From NCBI RefSeq assembly GCF_016461715.1, contig NZ_JAEMUI010000011.1, positions 1 through 64,000 on the forward strand: 64,000 bases of DNA, in the 5' to 3' direction. This document shows positions 30,537 to 39,263 of the stretch, piece by piece; position 1 is the stretch's first letter, and every line of letters begins with the position of its first letter. Below the pieces are notes generated by a model. It did no database searches. It worked only from the letters and a program-made list of their open reading frames with translations, and was not told the origin of the DNA. This DNA comes from Marinomonas spartinae. Lineage in GTDB: Bacteria > Pseudomonadota > Gammaproteobacteria > Pseudomonadales > Marinomonadaceae. The position numbers were made by a program, and so were the translations under genes.

Positions 30537-30640
30537 ACACTTTTATTTCACAAACCAAATTTTTAAAAAAACAATGAAAAATCACAAAAAAACAAACATA
30601 TTCAATAAAAAAGCTCACAAAAAGCAGTAACAAGCTTGTT

Positions 30641-30991
30641 TCACTTCAACAATAAAATTGTCGATAATTCCTCTCTTAAAGCGCCATAATGAGATTCTAA
30701 CGTCAAGTAAAACTCTGGGATCGCAGAAGTATTATCTTCCTTAGCGGCAAACTCAATCGCTCTGGCATCTTGCGTCATCGCCTGCCCAGACACTTCAGCA
30801 CAGGCGCCTTTCAAACGATGGGCAGTTTGCGCCACCTGCAGCCAATCTTCGGCTTGAATGCTCGTTTCCAATTGGGAAACCAAATAAGCCGCCTCTCTTA
30901 AAAACTCAGCCGCGACAAGCGCCATCAGTTCATCACTTCTCGCCATGCGATTTTTAAAATCTTCGAGATCAAACACCCTTGCTTCTACCAT
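30641..30991 (-). CDS. Hpt phosphotransfer protein
   Basis: 116-residue stand-alone histidine phosphotransfer protein, helical throughout, with the motif TAHRLKGACAEVSG placing the phospho-acceptor at His58. It follows the hybrid kinase by 14 bp and probably takes phosphoryl groups from its receiver domain. No cognate output regulator is adjacent. Confidence 0.88.
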   Translation of the reverse strand: MVEARVFDLEDFKNRMARSDELMALVAAEFLREAAYLVSQLETSIQAEDWLQVAQTAHRLKGACAEVSGQAMTQDARAIEFAAKEDNTSAIPEFYLTLESHYGALREELSTILLLK

Positions 30992-31004
30992 GACTTAGAC
31001 TCTC

Positions 31005-34000
31005 CTATTTTTTTATCTTTGCATGTGGCAACCACTTTTCCAATACAGCCAACAACTCATCTTTATCAATAGGCTTAGCAATATGATCATCCATCCCAGC
31101 CTCAAGGCAGACTAACTTATCCCCTTTCATCGCATTGGCACTTAAGGCAACAATGGGGACATTTTTGGCTGTTTTGCCTGTATCTAACTGACGGATTCGT
31201 CCCGTCGCCTGATACCCATCCATAATAGGCATCTGACAATCCATAAAAATCAAATCGTAATGAGTAGACTGCAACATCGTCAGCGCTTCTTCGCCATTAT
31301 TGGCAATATCAACCTCAATCCCTAACCGACCCAGCAAGCCACGAGCAACAACTTGATTAGTAAAATTATCTTCCACTACTAATATTTTGGCATTAAATTC
31401 TGGGGGTTGATCAAGCCAGCCATTAGTCGGGCCTTCTTGAGGCGAGCTTAATAGCCCATGTGACGCCTCCTCTTTCAATGGCGAAGTCAGTATTTGTGTC
31501 AGCACTTGATGCATTTCGTGGTTAAATACGGGCTTATGCAACACTTTCATATCAGACTCGAGACTTTCTTTGGAATAATTCAGCAACAAAACACAGGTCA
31601 ACTTTTTCTGTGCACATACTTGCTTAAGTTTTTCCTGATCCTCTTGAGAAGCTTGTCCATAGAGAGAGTCATCCAACAAAAGAATCCTATTTTCCGTGTA
31701 CACAGTCTGCCCAGTCTCAGCTACCTCATCGTCTAACCATGACACGAGGGAATTAAACACTGTCACATCTAATCCCATGTTCTGAACTAATGAAGCAACG
31801 TAATCACGCCCCACGTCATTGTGATACACCAATACCGCCGAATACTCATGGAAAGCCGTGTCATTCTCCTTTTCTTGACACTCAAACGGCACGGTCACTT
31901 TAAACCAAAACGTAGAGCCTTTACCTTCTTCCGAGTCGACACCAATGCTTCCGCCCATTAATTCAACAATACTTTTACTGATGGCTAAGCCTAAGCCCGT
32001 CCCACCAAATTTTCGAGTGGTCGAATTATCTGCCTGTTTAAAGCGTTGGAATAAATTCTTTTTCAGGGCTTGATTGATACCTATACCAGTATCAGACACT
32101 TTAACGCTTAACTCACAGGAACCACTGTTTAGAGGATCAACATGGATAAACAAATTCACCTCACCCTGCGAGGTAAATTTAATGGCATTACCCAATAAAT
32201 TCATAAGCACTTGCTTGATCCGTAATCGATCCGCCAAGATAGACACTTGAGGAATAAAAACCGCTGGCACATTAAATTCGATGTTTTTCTCCTGCGCCCT
32301 GAAGACCAACAGCTGACTCACTTCTTCCACTAGCTCTCTTAGGTTGAATAACTCCTCATCCAACACAATACTGCCACTTTCGATCTTAGATAAATCCAAT
32401 ATATCATTGATCAATTCCAATAATGCTTCCGCACTTTGGCGCGACAAATTCGCCAGATTTTTTTGTTCAGGGCGCAAATCCGTGCTCATCATTAAAGAGA
32501 GACAACCAATGACGCCATTGAGCGGCGTACGAATTTCATGACTCATATTCGCTAAAAACAGGCTCTTTGCCTGATTGGCTTCTTCAGCCTCATGCTTCGC
32601 TTTACTATGCGCTAACTCTGACGCCCTAAGTGAGCGGTTTGCTTCTAAAAGATCCTGTGTGCGACGACGTACCAGGCTCTCAATTTCAGACATCTGACTA
32701 CTGACCATCAGCAAAAACCAAACCAGAATACCCGCCACCAAGAAACCACATACCAACACAAACTGCACACCCCAAGGCTGCTTATAAAAACGGCTCTCAC
32801 TCACCTGAAATAAACGCCAACGCTTTTCGCCGACTTTCACATCATAGGCAACCGCCTGCCCAAAGTCCCCCTTGTTAAAACGCGATATTAAAGTGGCAAC
32901 AGACAAATCGGCCGATTCGCTTTGCGTCACCAAAACAGGTGAATCGCCAGCCCCATGCATATCCACTAGATATAACTGGGTATTTGGCAACAACCCTCTA
33001 TTAACTATCTCCTTAGTTAACATATCTAGCCCTATGACTGCCGTCGCCATACCTAAAACCTTCCCGGTCTCATCGTTAAAAAATGGTAAAAACAGTAAGA
33101 CCCCCTTACTCCCTTGAACCAGATTGATCGGATCAGTTGGGTAGGCTTGTTTTAGCTCAATGGCCTTATCAATCGCCTTTCGCCTACTTTCTTGGGAATA
33201 AACATCATAGCCAATCGCGGCTTTATTTTTCTCTCTGGGCACCACAAACGTGACCACAATATGGCGTTTTCGAGGAGTAACATTCACCAACTTCCCCGAT
33301 GAATCCCTTTCTTTAACTCGAAATTCTAAATGGGGGTAACTCTTTTGAATATTACGTTCAAAGGCAGGTATCGACAGGCCATCCACCACATAGTTGACAG
33401 AAACCCCTAAAAAAGAGTTATCTCGGGACATCGCACTCAATGCATATTTGTCGAACTCTTTAGACGACACTTCTTCACTGCCTCGTACAAATCCCGCTAC
33501 CCCATAAAGCAAATCGACACTGTTTTTTATCCGGTTATTTAAAGAGATTTCTAATAATTCAGCATTTACCCGAAACTCCTTAGCCTGCTTATTCTCTTCA
33601 AACTCACTCACCCCAAACGACACCCCAAACGTCAAAATGAGAATAAAAATCAGCCCTCCCATCAAACTGAACTGATGCTGAAAATGATTACCAAAATAAC
33701 GGGGAAATAGCACAGCAAACCAAGGCACGATGACCAGCGCTCCAATGGAGTCCCCCACCCACCAACCAAACCAGTTAAGCCAAAAACCGTCCCAGGTGAT
33801 GATATTAAAATACAATAGGGCGGAAGAACCGACCGTAGCGCCAATCAGAGTGGACAAAACACAAGCTAAAAAGACAAAGCGCAACACCAAATCCACTCGG
33901 TGGAAAGCGAACGGAATCCCCACATAACGACGTACTAACCAAGCACCAACTGCCGCCTGAAGAGCCGCCCCACATGCGATGACAGCAGGCAACAACACAG

Positions 34001-34229
34001 CAAATAGATGGAGGTTGTACCAAGTGGCGGACACATTTACGAGAAATGAACCGAGAAACACGCCGCATAGGCCTGCTCGCGGAAAGAACATCGCAGCAAC
34101 TAAAGCCAAACCCGAAGCGGGCCAGATAATGGTTGCATAGCCAGGTGGAATGGCAGCCATTAAGCCCAATATCCCCAGAGCCCAGTACATTAGCGCAGTG
34201 ACAACAACAATGACTATTCCTTTAAACAT
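31005..34229 (-). CDS. MASE1/CHASE hybrid histidine kinase
   Basis: About 1074 residues. Order (positions counted from the ATG): MASE1-like membrane sensor (about 1-205), periplasmic CHASE domain (about 215-480), a membrane segment (about 487-508), coiled coil, HisKA with phospho-His at about 564 ([12 protein letters not shown]), HATPase with N-box NLLGNAIKF and G-boxes DTGIGI and GGTGLGLAI, a degenerate receiver-like stretch (about 795-910) and a C-terminal receiver with phospho-Asp about 997 (FMDCQMP). Coupled to the Hpt gene. Ligand unknown; CHASE domains often sense small extracellular molecules. Confidence 0.92.
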   Translation of the reverse strand: MFKGIVIVVVTALMYWALGILGLMAAIPPGYATIIWPASGLALVAAMFFPRAGLCGVFLGSFLVNVSATWYNLHLFAVLLPAVIACGAALQAAVGAWLVRRYVGIPFAFHRVDLVLRFVFLACVLSTLIGATVGSSALLYFNIITWDGFWLNWFGWWVGDSIGALVIVPWFAVLFPRYFGNHFQHQFSLMGGLIFILILTFGVSFGVSEFEENKQAKEFRVNAELLEISLNNRIKNSVDLLYGVAGFVRGSEEVSSKEFDKYALSAMSRDNSFLGVSVNYVVDGLSIPAFERNIQKSYPHLEFRVKERDSSGKLVNVTPRKRHIVVTFVVPREKNKAAIGYDVYSQESRRKAIDKAIELKQAYPTDPINLVQGSKGVLLFLPFFNDETGKVLGMATAVIGLDMLTKEIVNRGLLPNTQLYLVDMHGAGDSPVLVTQSESADLSVATLISRFNKGDFGQAVAYDVKVGEKRWRLFQVSESRFYKQPWGVQFVLVCGFLVAGILVWFLLMVSSQMSEIESLVRRRTQDLLEANRSLRASELAHSKAKHEAEEANQAKSLFLANMSHEIRTPLNGVIGCLSLMMSTDLRPEQKNLANLSRQSAEALLELINDILDLSKIESGSIVLDEELFNLRELVEEVSQLLVFRAQEKNIEFNVPAVFIPQVSILADRLRIKQVLMNLLGNAIKFTSQGEVNLFIHVDPLNSGSCELSVKVSDTGIGINQALKKNLFQRFKQADNSTTRKFGGTGLGLAISKSIVELMGGSIGVDSEEGKGSTFWFKVTVPFECQEKENDTAFHEYSAVLVYHNDVGRDYVASLVQNMGLDVTVFNSLVSWLDDEVAETGQTVYTENRILLLDDSLYGQASQEDQEKLKQVCAQKKLTCVLLLNYSKESLESDMKVLHKPVFNHEMHQVLTQILTSPLKEEASHGLLSSPQEGPTNGWLDQPPEFNAKILVVEDNFTNQVVARGLLGRLGIEVDIANNGEEALTMLQSTHYDLIFMDCQMPIMDGYQATGRIRQLDTGKTAKNVPIVALSANAMKGDKLVCLEAGMDDHIAKPIDKDELLAVLEKWLPHAKIKK

Positions 34230-34511
34230 AATGCACCAATTTATCAAGAGGAGGTCTTTAAACTAAAAAGCGTAGATAGGTTATCTCCGGGTCAAACGGA
34301 TCGGCTGTCTTTATGCTAAGAATAGCCAAAGAATCTTACTCATGACCTTGATAATCGTTACATTATGTAATGAAAATAATGAGCTATAACTGCAAACACA
34401 TTGAATCATAAAAACACGAAATGCTTACCCGCCGATAGAGCAAGATAAGCATTTGCTGAAGGAAGGCTCTCTTACGAAGAGGCTGTCGCAAAAGAGATCA
34501 AGCAGGAATCG

Positions 34512-36104
34512 TTACAACTGGAACTGACTCACTGCGGTATTCAAAGTACCTGATAACCCGTCTAACTTTTTGGCTGTTGCAACCGTATTCTTGGCAGACT
34601 CAGCGTCTTCACGGATAATCATCGCGATACGATCAATTTTTCTGGCAATATCATCACTGGCGTGATTCTGCTCAGTCAAAGCATTACAAATATAATCAAT
34701 GGACTCTTCTACCTTTTCGGTACTGTTTGTCACATCATTCATAGATTGACCAGCCTGCTGTGCAAGCAACACACCTTGCTCAACCCGCTGAAGCCCTGAT
34801 TCCATGCTAAGCGATACCGCCTCTGTTGCCTCTTGTATCTGCCCGACAATCTGCGCAATTTCGCTAGTCGACTGAGTGGTTCGCATCGCCAAATTACGAA
34901 TTTCATCTGCTACCACGGAAAAACCGCGCCCTTGCTCACCCGCTCTCGCCGCCTCTATCGCCGCATTAAGAGCCAACAGATTGGTTTGATCCGCTACGTC
35001 CTTGATTACCTGCATGATATTAGAAATATCACTGGATCGGTCTTCTAACTCTTTAATCAACGCGGATGAACCACGGGAATACTCAGAGATTTTATTCATT
35101 TCATTCGTTGCAGATAACACAACCCCACCCGCCTGGGTTGACAGCTCACCAGATTGCACAGAAAAAGACTGCGCACTCTTAGCATGCTCCGTTACCTGAC
35201 CAATACTCACTGCAAGTTGCTGAACCGTCGCCGCCACAGAAGACGCCGCCTCATTCTGAGAACTGGCACTGTTCGCCACATGAGCCGACGCATCAAACAA
35301 TTCAGCAGCTGCACGCGACACATCACTTGTACTCTCTCGTACCTGACATAAAATCGAGTGGGTCTTGTCGACAAAGCCATTTACAGACGAGGCAATTGAA
35401 GACAACTCATCCCGTCCTTCTACTGGTAAGCGCTTCGTTAAATCGCCGCGCTCTAAAAACGTCACCACATCCAACACACGAAACACACGCTTTCTCAGGT
35501 CTCGTGCCAACAAACGCTGACTGGCAATAACAAACAAACCGCCCGCAACCAGAGGTGTCAAAATCAACCACAAAATCATCGCCATCTGTTTTGAGATGAC
35601 GCTGTCCGACGAAGACTCAAGCCCTTGATTTTCCTTAACCAATTGGTCGATATTATGAATCATCGGTACCAAATACAAACCGTAAATAGAATCCGGTATT
35701 TGCAGTGCATCCTGCGGGCTATCTTGAGCCATATTAATGGCACTATTGAACTGCTTAAAATACTCCGCCCACAGGGGCTTAATCTGCTTTAAAAGCTTCG
35801 CTTTCTTCTCATCAACCACATGAGAGGCTTCTATCGTCTTCAACAATGCATTGATCTTAACATTCGCTGCATCAAGGGCCGTTTTGGTTGAAGGCAGAAT
35901 AGGATCCCCTTTTGCCACAGACAGACCAGTCGCCTTCATCTCAAACAAATGCTGAGACGTCGCGATTTGCAATTTGTAATGATCAAAGTCTGTCCTCAAA
36001 GAAGAGAGAATATAAGCTGCGAAGACGCCAACCAAAATAATACTGATGGCCGTCACACCAGAAAGAACCCACATCTTTTTGTTAATGTTCACATGCTTCT
36101 CCAA
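34512..36104 (-). CDS. methyl-accepting chemotaxis protein
   Basis: 530-residue chemoreceptor: N-terminal membrane segment (about 12-32), periplasmic four-helix-bundle type sensor (about 33-170), second membrane segment (about 173-193), HAMP (about 195-250) and signalling domain with the invariant tip NLLALNAAIEAARAGEQGRGF. It lacks an obvious C-terminal CheR-tethering pentapeptide. Ligand unknown. Confidence 0.93.
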   Translation of the reverse strand: MEKHVNINKKMWVLSGVTAISIILVGVFAAYILSSLRTDFDHYKLQIATSQHLFEMKATGLSVAKGDPILPSTKTALDAANVKINALLKTIEASHVVDEKKAKLLKQIKPLWAEYFKQFNSAINMAQDSPQDALQIPDSIYGLYLVPMIHNIDQLVKENQGLESSSDSVISKQMAMILWLILTPLVAGGLFVIASQRLLARDLRKRVFRVLDVVTFLERGDLTKRLPVEGRDELSSIASSVNGFVDKTHSILCQVRESTSDVSRAAAELFDASAHVANSASSQNEAASSVAATVQQLAVSIGQVTEHAKSAQSFSVQSGELSTQAGGVVLSATNEMNKISEYSRGSSALIKELEDRSSDISNIMQVIKDVADQTNLLALNAAIEAARAGEQGRGFSVVADEIRNLAMRTTQSTSEIAQIVGQIQEATEAVSLSMESGLQRVEQGVLLAQQAGQSMNDVTNSTEKVEESIDYICNALTEQNHASDDIARKIDRIAMIIREDAESAKNTVATAKKLDGLSGTLNTAVSQFQL

Positions 36105-36154
36105 TTGATCAACATAGAGAGATGAAAAATCACCCCTCTTTTTTTCAGAAGCAT

Positions 36155-36184
36155 GTTACAAAATGTATATGACGCTTTTGTAAC
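36155..36184. promoter_or_regulatory. inverted repeat upstream of the chemoreceptor gene
   Basis: Nine-base arms GTTACAAAA/TTTTGTAAC separated by 12 bases, 51-80 bp before the chemoreceptor ATG. Could be an operator overlapping its promoter. Confidence 0.3.
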
Positions 36185-36247
36185 AAAGCAGCAAAGATCA
36201 CGAAGAAACACGACATTTCATAACACACATCAAAAAAAGAAAACATA

Positions 36248-36393
36248 AATAAAAATATAGACTTAGCTATAAAATGATCAACGAAATCATCAACATAACA
36301 AGCATGGTATAGCTGTAAAACCTGCAGTGATCAGCTTCCCTATCACTCCCATAAATACAATTTATTACAGGCATTATCGTGACTTTATGCTTT
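36248..36393. repeat. dispersed non-coding repeat, copy A
   Basis: Shares two conserved blocks with copy B at 38314-38477: block 1 (36248-36270, ending GACTTAGCTAT) and block 2 (36353-36393, 41 bp, 40/41 identical to 38437-38477). The 82-bp middle is only partly similar. It lies at the left edge of the accessory patch and has no credible coding capacity. Confidence 0.75.
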
Positions 36394-36498
36394 GACGGCT
36401 CATAAGCAATGCGTTTAGGTGGTTCAATCCATTTTAGGGAAGATGACTCTAGCCTCTTGCTATCGGCGTTTTTCAAGGTAGCAGTGAGCGATATTTAG

Positions 36499-36657
36499 GC
36501 TACTCTAGAGCGTTATCATTTAACCAGAAATGAACTTAAACAAAGAGCTGACACAGAGGGAGCTAACAAGATTGAATTTGTTAACAAATTACGCCAAATT
36601 AAGTTGAAAATTAAAACTGGAACAATGCCAGATAAAGTAATGATGCCGAAAGAATGA
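36499..36657 (+). pseudogene. headless small ORF upstream of a 103-residue gene
   Basis: A 52-codon open frame starts right after a TAG at 36496 and has no ATG, GTG or TTG before its middle. It ends with a TGA overlapping the next gene's ATG. The predicted peptide contains ERYHLTRNELKQRADTEG and IEFVNKLRQIKLKIKTGTM, charged and helical like an antitoxin C-terminus. Either a 5'-truncated remnant or a gene whose start was lost; family not recognised. Confidence 0.35.
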
Positions 36658-36965
36658 TGAGTTATAAAATTAAATTGCTGTCCAGCGATGACCTAAAAGA
36701 ACTGTATAGAGTAACTGGCCCCGAAGAAAAATTTCTTTGCACTTTATACATGATGATCAAGCACGAAGGTGGCGATTGGGAAATTGAGTTTGATCACCCC
36801 CTTCGTGGATACAAAGGAACTTTAGGCAACTTAGAACAACGTACTAGGCAGTATTCTCAACAGGGTCTTTGGCCTGAACAAATCAGTCTTGGCGTAGGGA
36901 TTCACAAGGATGGGAAGCTAATCCGTGTACTGGAAGCCAAAGATTTGGGGGGCTATCACCAGTAA
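36654..36965 (+). CDS. unrecognised 103-residue protein
   Basis: Small soluble protein with no recognised family. It starts ATGATG overlapping the stop of a headless upstream frame (a translational-coupling layout common in toxin-antitoxin operons) and ends 1 bp before a strong terminator. Composition is mixed alpha/beta with a conserved-looking stretch LYMMIKHEGGDWEIEFDHPLRGYKG. A toxin role is possible from context only. Confidence 0.65.
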   Translation: MMSYKIKLLSSDDLKELYRVTGPEEKFLCTLYMMIKHEGGDWEIEFDHPLRGYKGTLGNLEQRTRQYSQQGLWPEQISLGVGIHKDGKLIRVLEAKDLGGYHQ

Positions 36966-36992
36966 AAAAGCTCTCGAGTGAGGGCTTTTTTC
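36964..36992 (+). terminator. terminator after the 103-residue gene
   Basis: Stem formed by AAAAAAGC and GCTTTTTT flanking CTC/GAG, short loop, then T-run. Confidence 0.8.
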
Positions 36993-37014
36993 TAAGCTGC
37001 GTGGCTGGCTGCGA

Positions 37015-37187
37015 TCGGTCGCTTCTTTTCAGCGGGCAGGTCTTTCTCGATTCGTGAGATGATGGTACTCACCCCACGGCTTTGCTTTTCTCCTAGCTCT
37101 AAGCCAGATCCAAAAGCCGCTGCAAGGTAAGGAAAGTTGCTCTTTCGCTAAGATGATCTCTTCTTGAGTGTCCATGTCTAATATTTT
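37015..37187 (-). pseudogene. frameshifted gene remnant
   Basis: On the minus strand a frame beginning MDTQEEIILAKEQ (ATG at about 37175) runs about 15 codons and then loses protein-like character. A second frame continues with FPYLAAAFGSGLELGEKQ and STIISRIEKDLPAEKKRP to a TAG near 37015. A single frameshift near 37133-37140 would join them into one roughly 55-60-residue protein. Family not recognised. A 62-codon ORF here (37029-37217, TTG start) is its first frame read through. Confidence 0.35.
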
Positions 37188-37258
37188 CCAGAAACTAGGA
37201 TTTAAAAACTCAAACAAAGCATGTCAATATTTAGATTAGACCAATAGGAGAGAACATC

Positions 37259-37564
37259 ATGGAACCCCAAAAAAAGAAAAATACAGAATCCTCATTTGAT
37301 TTAAACATTACTACAGAGTACCACGCTATCGGTGTAGATGCGCTTGAAGAGCAGCTCAGAGCAAAAATCACTGAATTCACCTCGAGCAGTTGCATCATTA
37401 ACGGCAGAAAACGAAAAGGAAGCTATCGTCTATTAGCGGAATATACAGGTATTAGCCAAGCATACATTCATCAATTTCACAGTGAAAAGCGAGCCATCTG
37501 TATCACCAATATGAATAAGCTCGCAAACCACTTTGGTATCAAATACGTGGTTAGCAACTTCTAA
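37259..37564 (+). CDS. HTH (Xre-like) DNA-binding protein
   Basis: 101 residues with good ribosome site TAGGAGAG. The C-terminal half has a helix-turn-helix pattern SYRLLAEYTGISQAYIHQFHSEKRAI followed by MNKLANHFGI, like Cro/C1-type repressors. The N-terminal 40 residues are polar and unrecognised. An imperfect palindrome lies 11 bp after its stop, in front of the next unit, and may be its operator. Confidence 0.7.
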   Translation: MEPQKKKNTESSFDLNITTEYHAIGVDALEEQLRAKITEFTSSSCIINGRKRKGSYRLLAEYTGISQAYIHQFHSEKRAICITNMNKLANHFGIKYVVSNF

Positions 37565-37574
37565 GCCCATTATT

Positions 37575-37594
37575 TTGTATACTAAAGTGTACAA
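37575..37594. promoter_or_regulatory. operator-like palindrome TTGTATACT-AA-AGTGTACAA
   Basis: 20-bp inverted repeat matching its own complement at 16 of 20 positions, just before a promoter at 37608. Half-site ACT...AGT spacing is like operators of small Xre repressors; the HTH protein encoded immediately upstream is the obvious candidate. Confidence 0.5.
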
Positions 37595-37607
37595 AAAGTT
37601 ACAATAA

Positions 37608-37636
37608 TTGACAAGAATCTAAAATCGTTCAATATA
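37608..37636 (+). promoter_or_regulatory. sigma70-type promoter
   Basis: TTGACA, 17-bp spacer, AATATA. Expected start about 37643; reads into the 62-codon ORF and stops at the terminator at 37823-37855. Confidence 0.6.
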
Positions 37637-37674
37637 GGGGAATCAGACAAAAGGCTAAAAAAGGATGGAACCTA

Positions 37675-37863
37675 ATGAGTCGCAACGAGCATGATTTAGC
37701 CCATTACCAGTTGATTAGAATATCATCGGATATTAAGGCGTTAGGTACACTGTCAAAATGTACTGTTGAAAGCACGGAAGACTCCCAAGAAAGCCTAGCT
37801 GTCGAATTGCAAGAACCTACCCAAAAAGCTCCTCTTTACGAGGGGCTTTTTTATTTGCTCTAA
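37675..37863 (+). CDS. small ORF or small-RNA unit, unrecognised
   Basis: 62-codon ORF preceded by AAAAGGATGG. Its last twelve codons are the terminator hairpin itself, so the C-terminus (KAPLYEGLFYLL) is dictated by RNA structure. The unit from promoter (37608) to terminator is about 215 nt, equally consistent with a small regulatory RNA. No family recognised. Confidence 0.35.
   Translation: MSRNEHDLAHYQLIRISSDIKALGTLSKCTVESTEDSQESLAVELQEPTQKAPLYEGLFYLL
37823..37855 (+). terminator. terminator inside the small ORF
   Basis: Twelve-bp stem AAAAAGCTCCTC / GAGGGGCTTTTT with one G-T pair, 5-nt loop and continuing T-run. Confidence 0.85.
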
Positions 37864-37889
37864 CCTGCCGACTAGAAAAGGAAAACCAT

Positions 37890-38162
37890 ATGGAACATAT
37901 TCAAATACAGCTGCTCGCAGAAAAGATTCTCGGACTCACTCCAGAGCAAACAGACGCACTGGTCGATAGAGGCGAAGATTACGACACCCCGCTTAAAGAA
38001 CGCTTCGGTATTGATCTACAGACCTTTGGGAAGATTGCTAACGCTCTTATCCCGTTAACTCCAATCATCCAAGAACCCAATACAGAAAAGTTCATCCACG
38101 CTTTTGTCGAATTCCAAAACGGACACGGCACGATATTAGCCAAAAAAGATTTTGCTGAATAA
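37890..38162 (+). CDS. unrecognised 90-residue protein
   Basis: Acidic small protein with AAAAGGAAAA before the ATG. The central segment GEDYDTPLKERFGIDLQTFGKIANALIPLTPII looks folded and helical. No family recognised. It lies between a terminator and the repeat-rich gap. Nearby promoters are not clear. Confidence 0.6.
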   Translation: MEHIQIQLLAEKILGLTPEQTDALVDRGEDYDTPLKERFGIDLQTFGKIANALIPLTPIIQEPNTEKFIHAFVEFQNGHGTILAKKDFAE

Positions 38163-38313
38163 CCTTCCTCAAAAACGGGAAGTCTAAGAGCTAGGGTTGG
38201 CAGCAGATTTGTCAAAGTAGCGCGTATCAACATTGAATAACGTTTTAGTGAAAAACCATAGACGAATAGCATCGACATTCGCGGAAGATAACAATTCTTA
38301 CATAGAAAAATTT
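38163..38313. other. non-coding stretch with a third ATTCGTCTAT element
   Basis: No gene. 38258-38276 (ATAGACGAATAGCATCGAC) resembles 8972-8990 in the nucleoside-operon control region at 17 of 19 positions. Confidence 0.35.
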
Positions 38314-38477
38314 AATAAAAAATATCGACTTAGCTATGAAAAACTAACAAGATGACAAACATAACAAGATGACAAACATAACAAGAATGAAACAACAACA
38401 ATATTAACCGTCACTACATTCTTTAGCACGCCTCAAAAATACAATTTATTACAGGCATTATCGCGACTTTATGCTTT
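38314..38477. repeat. dispersed non-coding repeat, copy B
   Basis: Second copy of the module at 36248-36393. Block 1 is 38314-38337 and block 2 is 38437-38477 (40/41 identity). The spacing between blocks differs from copy A by exactly 17 bp, the length of a tandem duplication present only here. Block 2 is flanked by perfect 9-bp inverted repeats CCTCAAAAA (38431-38439) and TTTTTGAGG (38475-38483), absent from copy A. Confidence 0.75.
38346..38379. repeat. 17-bp tandem duplication
   Basis: Two perfect copies of AACAAGATGACAAACAT, followed by the first seven bases of a third. Confidence 0.9.
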
Positions 38478-38549
38478 TTGAGGAAACCCTTGAACATCCA
38501 TAATACAGACAGATAGACTAAAATATTTTAAAAATGGATTTGAAAGTGC

Positions 38550-38675
38550 TGAAAGGCTTGATATATAAGGCGCTGAGGAAGTTCAAAAGATGCTTAATGC
38601 ATAGAATTTAGCCTATTGACGACTCAACGAAAGATCGTCGCCGCATTGGAAGGCAAAGGTTACGATTTCCACTAA
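38550..38675 (+). pseudogene. decayed small gene remnant
   Basis: Short protein-like pieces interrupted by stops: GFESAERLDI, then GAEEVQKMLNA, and finally an open piece ending QRKIVAALEGKGYDFH before a TAA at 38673. A terminator follows at once, as expected for a once-functional gene. No family assigned. Confidence 0.3.
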
Positions 38676-38698
38676 TTACCAAATATATCCCACTGCAG

Positions 38699-38730
38699 AG
38701 CCTGCCTTTCTTGACTAGGCAGGCTTTTTA
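38699..38730 (+). terminator. terminator downstream of the decayed gene
   Basis: Perfect 9-bp arms AGCCTGCCT/AGGCAGGCT, 9-nt loop, T5 run. Confidence 0.85.
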
Positions 38731-38875
38731 TTAGAGTGGTGGATATGATCAAGGCTTTGTTGTCACGATGTGAGCAAGTAACTCCCATTAAGCAGCATAA
38801 GTTTTTGATATATAAATAAAATTCAAGCTTTATAGTAATTTTAATATATTTCTCTCATTTCAATTAATAAAAAGA

Positions 38876-38911
38876 ATTGTATTAATATTACAATTTTCCC
38901 ATAATGGGAAA
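38876..38911 (+). promoter_or_regulatory. higBA-type promoter with two operators
   Basis: TTGTAT (38877) and CATAAT (38900) are spaced 17 bp. The -35 lies in the inverted repeat ATTGTA-N7-TACAAT (38876-38894) and the -10 in the perfect palindrome TTTCCCA-TAA-TGGGAAA (38895-38911). The layout fits autorepression by the antitoxin. Confidence 0.6.
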
Positions 38912-38950
38912 TTCTTATTAAATAATTCATGGAATAAAGAAGATTACTCT

Positions 38951-39250
38951 ATGAGGGTTATTAGCAAGAAAGCTCTACGGGAGTTTTGGGAACAAACGGA
39001 TTATCAGGATGCGGAACAGCCTTTGAAGGCATGGCATTATGAAGCTAGGAATGCGGATTGGAAAACACCACACGACATAAAAAAGCATTACGCAAATGCC
39101 AGCATCCTTAAAAATGGCAAGGTCGTGTTTAATATACACGGTAACAAATACCGTCTTGCTGTAGAAATTGATTATACGTATTCGCTGTGTTTCGTCCTGT
39201 TTGTTGGCACTCACACGCAATACGACAAAGTGGATATCGATTCACTTTAA
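38951..39250 (+). CDS. higB: HigB-type mRNA interferase toxin
   Basis: 99-residue RelE-superfamily toxin of the COG4680/HigB type: MRVISKKALREFWEQ start, PLKAWHYEARNADWKTPHDIKKHYANASIL and NKYRLAVEIDY segments. It is expected to cleave mRNA on the ribosome. The antitoxin gene follows 13 bp later, the reversed (toxin-first) order typical of hig loci. Confidence 0.9.
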   Translation: MRVISKKALREFWEQTDYQDAEQPLKAWHYEARNADWKTPHDIKKHYANASILKNGKVVFNIHGNKYRLAVEIDYTYSLCFVLFVGTHTQYDKVDIDSL

Positions 39251-39263
39251 GGGAGATGATGAG

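Noticed and set aside
36267-36476. 69-codon minus-strand ORF with TTG start overlapping repeat copy A
   Set aside because: Part of its peptide (KHKVTIMPVINCI) recurs from copy B, but there the frame stops quickly. It looks like a chance frame through a repeat.
37979-38278. 99-codon minus-strand ORF
   Set aside because: Antisense to the 90-residue plus-strand gene, which has a good ribosome site; the antisense peptide looks like a shadow.
38346-38386. CRISPR-like direct repeats
   Set aside because: Only two contiguous 17-bp copies with no spacers; a tandem duplication, not an array. No cas genes in the window.
36155-38950. Chromosomal integron cassette array
   Set aside because: Small plus-strand genes with repeated intergenic sequence suggested it, but no attC core sites or integrase were found, and the genes have their own promoters and terminators.
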